Source of the DNA: Hirsutella rhossiliensis
Taxonomy: Eukaryota > Ascomycota > Sordariomycetes > Hypocreales > Ophiocordycipitaceae
DNA: 64,000 bases
Reading direction: 5' to 3'
NCBI RefSeq assembly: GCF_020360975.1
Contig: NW_025408686.1
Coordinates: 248,001-312,000 of the forward strand
Part shown: in pieces, positions 54,801 to 64,000 of the stretch
How positions within the stretch are numbered: the stretch's first letter is position 1
Layout: each line of letters starts with the position of its first letter
Program-made: the position numbers and the translations under genes
Notes under the pieces: model-generated
Database searches by the model: none
What the model was told of the DNA's origin: nothing
Seen by the model: only the letters and a program-made list of their open reading frames with translations

Positions 54801-57551
54801 ATATAGATCTTTCTTATATCTCTATATAAGTTAGTAACGATTAACGACTCTAGGTAAAATATAATTACCTATCGCGCCGTAGTCTAAAAGTATACGTATA
54901 TAATATCCTACGATTTAGATATCTAATACTATTTAGTCGCTATAGCTTACCGTTACTATATATAGGGTCCTTAGATCTTATTATATCGTGCTAGTCTATA
55001 GCCCTTTTATAGATAGCGTACCTTGTTTTTTGCCTAGTCTTTATTTATTTTATTTAGGTATTCTTCTTTAATTTATTATTAGTATCGTTTCTTTATATTT
55101 TCGTCGCGTAGTATTATATTAGGGCTTAAGAGACTAAGTTCTTATAGCTAATCGAAGATTTCTTATTTCTTAACGCTATATCGTTTATATTACGCTACTT
55201 TATAGTTAATTACGTACTATACTTTGCAATTTTATTCGTTTTCGTACTAAAGGTTAAGTTTTCGTTTAGCGTCTTTTTATTTTTTACGTAGTATTTCTAT
55301 ATCGATTTTTCCTTAGTCGAATATAGCTTATAGCCTTTATATATATCGCTAATAATCTTTTAGTATACCGTTATATCGTTTATACTATACTTATACTTTT
55401 TTATATTTATAAACTCTATAGTTTAGGTATATATATTCGTTATAATCTTCTTTATTATATTTAATTTATTACGTAAGTCTTTAAAAGATTAATAATTTAA
55501 ATGCCTTAGAGTAAGTAGCGCTATACTATTCCTTTATTTTAGCGTATTTAGAGATTTTATATATCTCCGAAAGATATCTTATTAATAAACTATAATTATT
55601 GCGGCATTTAAGTAGCATACTATAATCGGGTTCTAATAATATAACTTAGTCGTTTAGGTAGCGTTAATCGATTTTCTAGTAGTCTAGTTCTATACTTAGG
55701 TAGGGTTTCGAAAGTACTTATCCTTCGAACCTAACTAAGAAGGCATTATATCGTGCCTTTATCTAGAAGTATATTATATAATCTAGGTAGACGTATAATA
55801 TCTATAAAATATACTTATAGTACTTATAAGTAAGTAGTATTTATAGATCGTCTTTAAATTCTCCTTATAGTTACTATTCTTATTATAGAGCTATAAAGGT
55901 ATTAACTATAGCGATAGCTATAGCGTAGTCTCCTCCGCGTAGTACCGGTTAATACTAAATTAATATAGCTTATTAGTTTTCTATAAGAATTTAAGGTGTT
56001 TATTAGGTTCTAATTTTAAGTATTTCTTTAAATTCTTCGAAGTATAGAGCGTGTTCTTTAATCGTAGTATTTTCCCTTAGTAGTAAGGGTAGTAGTATAA
56101 GTTCGTTCTCGTCTTCCGTTTCTCTAGGTATTTCTTATTCTTTAGAGCTTATATTATCGATACTTTATTAGTCCTCTTTAGGTTATTATTTAAGTTTCGT
56201 AAGTATAAGGGCTATATCTATATCTTCTTTATTATATTATTTATAGACTGCCCGTCGCTATTATCGATTTTTATTTTATATATCTTCCTAGAATCGTTTA
56301 CCGTGCTTCCTAATCTAGTCTTAGGAGACTCCTTTAGGATAGGGGTATTTTAGTTCAATAAATTTAACTTATTTCTATATTTTAGGATCCCTTCGCTATA
56401 TTATTATAAGGGTTTTCCTTAGTTACTTTAGGAACTATCTAATACCGTTTTTATCGCTTAAGTATACTATATATTTATCGTCGTAGTATATAGTCTAACT
56501 AAGGAGTTTATACTTTAGTTCCTATCTATTAATAGCATTTAGGTATTTCTTACCTTCTAGGGCTAGTACCTAGTAGGTTTTCTTCTCCTTACGAGGTTAT
56601 TTATATTCTTTAAAGTAATATCTAAGTTTCCTATAGTTAAAACACTTTCCTTTATTTTTCTATATTATATCTAGATCTATCCTACCTAGGTTAGTTATAT
56701 AGGCGTAGGTAATAGGAGTTTCGCGCTTTTTTTTATAGTTAGCGCGTCGGTTAAAGTTATTCCTATAAGAAGGGTTCTAGTTTCCTCTTCCTTATTTCTT
56801 TTCTTAGTATTACGCGTACTATCTATCGTCGATTTATACTACTATAGTAATATAGTCTAAGAGGTTATTAGGTCGATTTTCCTTATAGAGCTCGTCCTTA
56901 ACTTCTTCTTTAAGCCCGTTATCGAATCGTAATATAAGAGGTTCGTCGTCCTAATTAAGCTTTAAGGTAACTTAATAGAACTTCGTAATATAATCCGATA
57001 CTAAGATCCTTTATCGGAGTTCTTAAAGTTTTTATTTAGCTTCTCGTTCCTCGTTAGCTATTCCGAATACCTTTATAATAGCTTCTTTAAATCCTTAGAA
57101 ACTAGTAAAGACTTTATCTATCTTATTATCTCGTCGCGCTAATTAGTTATCGAGAAAATCCCTTATAATAGGTCTAAACTAAGCGAGTACCGTTCTAAAT
57201 AAATAATTTCCTACGTAAAGTACCTTTTTAACTAGGTCTAAGAGTTTAGTAGGGTAAAACTAATAGTAGGCCTTAAGTTAGGTAAGAAAGTCTCGAAGCG
57301 TGCTATAAGTACCGTTAAATAGTCCTAGCTATTTTAGTTTAACTGCTTCTCCGAGGTCCCTAACTTATCTATTGCCTCCTCTATTCCTAAGTAACTATAC
57401 CTTATATCGAAGGGTAATAATCTCGCGTATTATATCCTAAGGCGATATAGTAGCTCTAGAGTTAGTTAATCTAGTTTACTATATAGGTATATTAATAGTT
57501 GCGATATTACTTAGAGTAACGCGGTATTATACTAAATAAGAGCTTTTAATA

Positions 57552-58026
57552 TATAACGACTAGTGTTATTCCTAAGGGATAAACTTATCGAGGGGTTTAT
57601 ATTAGTAGATATAATAGGGCGTGGTCTAAGTAATAATAAGTATATTACGTTAGTAATAAGTTAGAGGTTATAGACCGTAGACTATAACTAGGTAATTAGA
57701 ATTAGAGATAGAATCGTAATAAAGATCTATATTATATTAAAAGCTAGAGAGCTATCTATCTAAAGGAGTAAAAGTAGGTGGCTATATATACCTATAGAGA
57801 CTGTCCTTAGATTACGGTTCTAGCCGTAATCCCCTTCGTAGCTTACTATAGCTTACTCGTAAGCTATGCTCCTAAATAGTAATCTATCTATATAAGGCTT
57901 ACTTAGCTTACGTACGCTCTAGGTAAGCTAAGCCTAAGTGACTTCTCGTCCTAACTATTATTCCGAGCCGCCTTATTACGTAAACGTAGCCGGCTCTCCT
58001 ACGGCCCGCTAACCGTGGTCGTAATA
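57552..58026. repeat. Right LTR of Gypsy copy C
   Basis: 475 bp matching 43250-43724. Confidence 0.85.
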
Positions 58027-61000
58027 TAAGGCGGTAGCGTGCTAGATATACGACCGAGGCCTAGTCGATAGTATAGCGATTAAAAAGGATAAGGAAGGTT
58101 AGTAGTACTTTAATAAGGATAACTAGTTACTCTAAGATAAGATTACTTTTAATAAGAGAAAGAAAGAAGAAATAATAAATAAAGTAGATAATTTACTACT
58201 CTTACTAAGTAGAGAAGCCTTAGATTAAATAGTACTATATTTATAATAACTCCTTAATAAACCTTAGAAGGATTAAAGCTAGGAAGAAAAAGAAAAGTAA
58301 CTATAGATACCTAAGAAAGGCCTAAGGTATATAATTAAGGTTTAGCTACTATAACTTAGTAAAGTAAAAAAGGATCTTTATATAGGAGCCCTAAAGATAC
58401 TAATTTAATAAGAAAAAGAGGAGGTAAAAAGAAGCTAAGGAGGAAAAGGTAGTAAAAATAAAAATCTATAACTATTATAAGAAGTATACTAGAACCTAAC
58501 TAGTAACTAAGGTACTTATTATTAAGATTATACTAGTAACCTATCTAGAGGTATCTAGAACTTCGACGTTAAATAAGAGGGAAAAACTAAAGTGCCTAGA
58601 GGAAAACCCTCCCCTCTTTCGTAGCTAGTCCGCCCTTATACCGGGTCGCGGTTATAATATATAAGAATCTTACGTCGGCTATCTTAGGTATCGTTATAGT
58701 TAGTCGGAATCGTATTAGCCCCGCTATAAAGTAACCTTAAAAAGTAACCCCTTTATATACGCGGGGTATATAGCGTTAATCGGTAGTACGAGCGTTTTTA
58801 GTTAACTATTAATAGTTAATTATATAATTATCTCCGACCTTATCCTATAATAATATCTTCCTAGGCTCTGCCTTATTTTTCCGCTATAAGGCTTAGCGGG
58901 CTATTTTTTATTAATGCCGGCCTTTAGCCGGGCCGGTAGTCGGGTTATCGTATCGGCTTCGCGCCGTACTTATTAAGTTGCTAGTATCGGCCCTAGGTTT
59001 TTATTTTCCCGGTTAAGGGGCCCGGACCGGGGTTAGGGGGAGGTCCTAACGAATTCGTCGCTAGGTCCGGGTAGGCGAGGTCCGGGCCGGCCTACTTATA
59101 GCGGGGCTAGACTGCTAGTATATTTATAAGCGCTTTTAGAAGCGCTAATTAGCTAATTAATAAGTAGGTTAGCGTAGTCTACTAGTCCGACTAAAAATTA
59201 ATTATGCCCCTAGCCGGATTCGAACCGACTTTAGCGTTATAGCTAGTAGGCTTCCTAGGTATATAACTACTATACTATAAGGGTTAACTAGGGTACTATT
59301 TAACTATTTAATTAAAGGACGACTATAATAGCCGAGATATTTATAAGCGCCCTACCTACTATCTTATTATTTTAAATTTTCTACTTAAAGCTCCTTAAGT
59401 AGATAAAGATAATATTTCCTACCCTTCCTTAATAATAACCTACTTTTTATTAGTTTAAAGAAGATAAATAAAGATATAATTAAATAATAAAGTAAGAAAA
59501 TAAATATTCTTACTACTTACCTCCTTTAAAAATAGGATTTTTTACTCTATAAATAGGGACGTTTATTATCTATTATAAAAAGGGAGACCTACTATAGTAA
59601 AAATAAACGCGCCTATAAAATAAATTTTAATATATTTTTAACTTACTAAATTAAACGCGTATAACCTTAAGAGAAAAACTTTTACTATTAAAGATAGCGA
59701 CTAAATAAGGCTACTTACTCTTAGTAAACCTATTATAGACTACTATAAAGTAAACTTAAAGACTATTTAATTATTACTTAAGAAAGAGCTTATTAAACCT
59801 ATATAATCTCTTTTTAAGTAAAATAAGTATAAGGTTAATTTCCTCCCTTTCCTTTAACTCCTTAGTAGGACTAAAAGGATTAAGGATATTATAAAGAAGA
59901 TAAAGGGCGGTCTTATTATTAATATACTTATTATAAAATTTATTAGTCTTAAGGTTAGTATAGAAATTATAACTATATATATAGTTAGCGAATCTATTAA
60001 GGTTATAAGTAGCCTTATAGTATTTAAAGAAGTGCTGCTATTTATAAATAGGCGCCTTAGTTAAATCCTAGATATAGTTAGTATAAGAAGCGCTAGTAGT
60101 GCTTAAAAGAGAGATATACTTATAAAAAGGAAATATAATATACTTATAAATAAAAGTTATAGTTATCTAATAAGTTTAAATATACCTTTAATAAAGGTAA
60201 GGATTATAAGTTCTATATAAAGTAATTAAAACTACTTAAGAGTATTCTTACTACCTTAAACTAAGCTAAGAAAAGAAATATCTATATAAATAAGTGATTT
60301 CTATAAGGATATAGGTTACTAGCTAACGTTTATAATAAAGGGTATAGAAGACGATTTAATTATACTAACCTAGCGTGCTCTTAAGAAAGTAAGAGAGAGG
60401 AGAGCGACCGCGCGCTTTAATCCTAATAATATTAAGAGCTTTTAATAGAACCTATAACTAAAAAGCAATTTCTATATAAATTAGAAACCCTTAATAACCG
60501 ATATTATTTCTATTATAGACCTAGGTCTTAAAGTAACTATAGATTTATAAAAGAAGATAGTTAGAACGAGCTAAGCGAGATTAAATAAGTTAGATAGTTA
60601 TTACTTAAAAGTACTTTATATAAAGAGGAAAGACCTTAGTATAATAATTCTAAGTAAAATAAGTAGTAGTAATAAGGGAAGGTTATAGAAAAGTAGTTAA
60701 AAAAAGGTTAACGATATTTAATAGCTCTTTAGTTTTAAGTTTAGCGGTCTTATAAGATATAATAAGAAAAAAGAGGTAGTTATAAAAAGAAAAGATACGA
60801 GGTAGCGGCCTAAAGAAATAAAGAAGATAAAGGAGAGAAAAGAAAAAAGAGGAATAAAAAGAGTAAAGAGGAGAAGAAAAGGGTAGAGATTAAATAGCTC
60901 TTTAATCGATAACTAGTAAAAGAAGCTATTTAAGCGTAACCCTTAAATACGCTTAAGACCTTACTATTATAGAGGCTAGTTAAAGTAACTAATAACCGCG

Positions 61001-62600
61001 CGCTTTAATAACTATTTATTCCTCTCGCTATACTTTCCTTCTTTCTTTTTTCTTTTTCCTTTTATATATACTTTATACGCTTCCCTACTTATAACGATCC
61101 CCTCTATTAATATAACTCTTATATATATATATAATACCCTCTTAGCCTCTTAGTATTATAACTTAGAACTACTTACCTTAATTATTTAATCTTATCTTCT
61201 CCCTCTCTTTTACTTACTTTACCCTTTCTTAAAATATAGCGGCGAACCTAAATAGTATCTTAGGCCTAGCTATAGACCTCCCTAAGAATACTACTATCTT
61301 CTTTAATATACTACTATTTAGGAGTAAGAGCTTTATTTTACTTACTTACTATAGCGAAGTTAAAGTAAAAGGTAGTAAAGAGCGCTTTTATACTAAAGAT
61401 AAGGAAAAGTTTATAGACTAAGACTAATAAGACGTTTATAAGTAAAAGTAACCGCCTTAGTATATTTATAGAGATTATTAGTACTTAATACTAATAGGCC
61501 TTATTAAATAATAGGATATTACCTTTAAAGACGCTTAGATAATATATAAGGGCGTTAAAAAGATAAACGGATTTACTAGGAATAAGGCCCGCTAAAAAGA
61601 GTATATTATCGATATATATAACTTTCTCTATAAAGCTATTAATAAATAATAGGCTATAAGCTTTAGCCTTAGTATAATAATTAAGATCTTAATAAGAGGT
61701 ATTAAGAACACGGTATACCCTTTACCTTACTTATTATTAGTTTATACTAACTACTAAAGGGAACCTATTAATCTCGTAAAGAGAGATATAAGAAGTATAT
61801 ATAAAATGCACGAAGGTAAAATTAAAAGTAAGGGGTCGGATAGGTAGGGCAGAGGGATTTAATTCTTATAGGAGCAGTAATAAAGGTAGGGGAGTAATTA
61901 TTATATTTTCTTAATTATCCTTCTTTCCTCTATCTAACGCCCCTCTTTATACCCGTCTAGCATCTTAATTAATAAAGAAGATCCTGCTTAAAGAAGCTAC
62001 TAATGTCCCTTTAACTACCAAGCTTTTTACCGGTTTTTCCCCTCCTTTCTAGCCGTTGCTAGCATATCCGTCTTATCTATCGCTACCTCTATAGGAAGCT
62101 ATCGCTACTTATGCCCCTACCCTCCTTTCTGCACCTCTTTTTAGCTCCTTCTTCCTTTTTCTATACTAGGTGTTTTTTAGCTTCCTTAGTCCCTCTTACT
62201 AAGGGATATCTTCGAGAACTACGAAATCAGGCCACGCTTTGCGATATACCCCCTTAGCTATAGCCTGCCCTTATAGTAAGGGTATAGCTAATACGGCTTC
62301 GGGCTAGTAAGCGTATAAAGGAGGTTCTTAGCTCTATACTTCTCCCTTTACTTAAGGAAAGCAGGGGCCCTTTTAGGTCCCTAGGCTCTTTTAGACCTAC
62401 TTAAGGAAAAGGGGCCTAAAAAGGGGAAAGTCCTATAAGAAAGGGGGGCCTTCTTAGAAGGGAAAAAACCTAATTAAATAGGGGGCCCTTTAAAGGGAAA
62501 AACCTCTTCCTTTTCTTCGGCTATAGACGTTACCTTCTCGTATATACTATTAGCTCCTCTCGTAGACTCTTAAGGCGGGCTTCTAAGGATAGCTTTTCTC
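58027..62600. other. RIP-mutated repeat-derived sequence, families not recognised
   Basis: AT-rich with a GC-richer island at 58560-59150. Purine-rich strands suggest decayed coding relics on the plus strand (59640-61000, 61255-61800) without recognisable motifs. A tRNA-like remnant lies at about 59214-59290. From about 61830 to 62560 CpA and TpG are less depleted; this may be an LTR of the Copia relic to the right. Confidence 0.5.
59214..59290 (-). pseudogene. RIP-mutated tRNA-like sequence
   Basis: On the minus strand there is an A-box-like TATAGTATAGTAGTT and a B box GGTTCGAATCC at tRNA spacing. A partial acceptor pairing (CCCTTA with CTAGGGG) is visible. Several positions look like CpA-to-TpA changes. 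It is probably a dead tRNA or a SINE head. Confidence 0.4.
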
Positions 62601-64000
62601 GAACGTCTTCTAGCCTAATTTACTATAAAAAGACAGCTAGCTTCTACTTTAGTAGGAGCTTCGTAAGACCGTTAGCTTTTATTAATACTATTAGAACCTA
62701 ACGGACGGAAATAAGTCCCCTTTAGACCTCTTAGCGTAACTAATACTAGTAGATATCGATATACCGTAGCTATATCGATAACTTACTATTTTCTATAAGA
62801 ATTCGTATAGTCTATATATTATCGTATTATATAGCTAACGGGGTCGGAATTTATAGTCGTAGAGAAATAAGTAGCCGGCTAAGGAAAATCGCTTCCTTTA
62901 ACGCTTCTAAAAGAGCTAGTAGCTCTGCCTCCGTACTAGAAGTTATAACGGTAGCTTGCTTTAAAGCTTTCTAAGCAATAGTTCCTTTAAAAAGGGATAT
63001 AATATACCCCTATAAGCTCTTTCTATCTAAAGAATTGTCTATAAAGGACGAATCGCTCGAATAAAGGAAGATTTCGGTAGCTTATTTCTTCCTTTCTAGC
63101 TCTCCTAGGCATAGACTATATAATCTCGTTAAATAGAGATAAAGGATAGCTCTGTCTACTACTTCTTAATGCCTAGGGCTAGGATTCTAGTTATACCTAG
63201 CTAGCTAGGAGACCGTAAAAGAGATATCCGGTCTAGTAGAAATAGCTAAAAAAAGCAGGGAGCCTACCTTCTATTAGTATTAGTATTTCTCTTGCTCCCT
63301 AGCTTAAAAGGACGGATTACGTAAAAGCTCTTCGTCTAATATAGGCGTAGAGGGAAGCTTCTTATCGAGGGAATTAAGGAGGAATTTATAAGCGACCTTA
63401 TCGATATAGGCGTCCTAGGTAAGCTAGATAGTCCGTTAGGACCTATTCTAAAGGATTCTTATCCCTAGGAACTACTTTAGCTCCCCTTACCTAGTTATCT
63501 TATACCTTTATTATAGGCCTCGTATAGCCTCCCTAGTAGCAGCCTCTTCCTCTTTTAGGTAGGCCTATATAATATCGTCGACGTAAAAGAAGACCGTGAC
63601 TTTACCCTTCTATATTATATACGGTTCCTAAGGGACTTTCGTAAAGCCTAGGGCTTCGAGGGAACTTATTAAATGCTATTGCTAAAGAAGGGGTGATCTT
63701 CGTAGTCCGTATAGAGCTTTCCTAAGCCGTAGAACCTTTCCTAGCTATTAGAAACTAGGAGGAAGTCGTATATAGATAACTTCTCCTTCCTCGAGAGGGC
63801 AGTTAATAAAGGCGTTAACTATATCTATCTAATCGAGCTCGAGGTCGAATTCTGCTACTATAGCTATAAGGGTCCGAAAAGATATCCCTGCTAGGGTAGT
63901 TGCCCTAGTAGGTAAATCCCCTTTTTCCTACTAGTTCCTATAGATAACTAGCCGGGCCTTATACTTTTAAAGGAAGCCGTGTTTATTAGTCTTATAGATA
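62600..64000 (-). mobile_element. Copia pol relic (RIP-mutated), runs off the right edge
   Basis: On the minus strand the reverse transcriptase motif FFYVDDI reads at about 63575-63600. RNase H reads at about 62955-62895 as TSSTEAELLALLEAL. Order and motifs are Ty1/Copia. Several in-frame stops of the CAA/CAG-to-TAA/TAG kind interrupt it. It is less saturated with RIP than copies A and C. Confidence 0.75.

Larger units (their letters stand above)
43250..58026 (-). mobile_element. Gypsy copy C, split by a nested element
   Basis: LTRs are 43250-43724 and 57552-58026 (475 bp each). The internal region (43725-44934 plus 51876-57551, 6.89 kb) is collinear with copy A (6.89 kb), including the zinc knuckle remnant near 56620 and the RT active site near 53645-53675. 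Internal sequence resumes exactly after the nested Gypsy element. Confidence 0.85.
32141..64000. other. RIP-mutated, transposon-derived heterochromatin
   Basis: CpA and TpG are almost absent while TpA is in great excess and CpG is retained. This holds in both the AT-rich parts and the GC-rich nested element at 45-51.7 kb. That is the signature of repeat-induced point mutation (CpA to TpA on both strands). No frame stays open over any recognisable protein. The only long ORFs (for example 45665-45943) are low-complexity. Confidence 0.93.

Overview
The window comes from a filamentous ascomycete (Pezizomycotina). The evidence is short GT-AG introns with CTAAC-type branch sites, fungal metabolic genes, Tad-type LINEs, Fot1/pogo transposons, chromodomain Gypsy elements, a DUF3435 tyrosine recombinase, and a long tract carrying the footprint of repeat-induced point mutation (RIP). 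There are two compartments with a sharp edge near 32,140.

Compartment 1 (1-32,140) has balanced base composition and shows almost no RIP. It holds three metabolic genes: a GFA/CENP-V-type zinc protein (3308-3854, minus), an AKR7-type aldo-keto reductase (6677-7805, plus) and a class I O-methyltransferase (10020-10872, plus). A 5'-truncated DUF3723 gene (10836-12347, minus) and a broken DUF3435 tyrosine recombinase gene of the Starship 'captain' type (29260-31720, minus) are also present. DUF3435 plus DUF3723 plus unrelated metabolic cargo is the known gene set of Starship giant transposons. The captain reads leftward from the compartment edge, as expected if a Starship-like element entered at about 32.1 kb and extends left beyond the window. 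This is an inference; the ends are not proven.

Between those genes lies a dense nest of smaller elements: LINE 3' fragments and a tRNA-headed SINE stacked at one 13-bp target; two pogo transposons and a pogo fragment; a hAT-like MITE with a perfect 8-bp TSD; a 306-bp MITE inside a transposase; a cluster of miniature LTR elements (TRIM-like), one carrying a 291-bp hairpin; a complete Copia element whose 3' LTR is split by a pogo element; and a 5'-truncated chromodomain Gypsy. Several insertions have a matching empty site inside the window, so the order of events can be read directly.

Compartment 2 (32,141-64,000) has no convincing gene. CpA and TpG are nearly absent while CpG is kept, which is the RIP signature at near saturation. 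Two full-length copies of one Gypsy family (A, 32,641-40,286; C, 43,250-58,026) flank an oppositely oriented pol fragment of another Gypsy family (40,757-43,249). Copy C is split by a GC-rich Gypsy element (44,935-51,870) with 186-bp LTRs and a CTAAT target duplication. The right end (about 62,600 to the edge) is a Copia pol relic.

Many element genes carry single-base frameshifts in short homopolymers. Some may be long-read assembly errors rather than decay.
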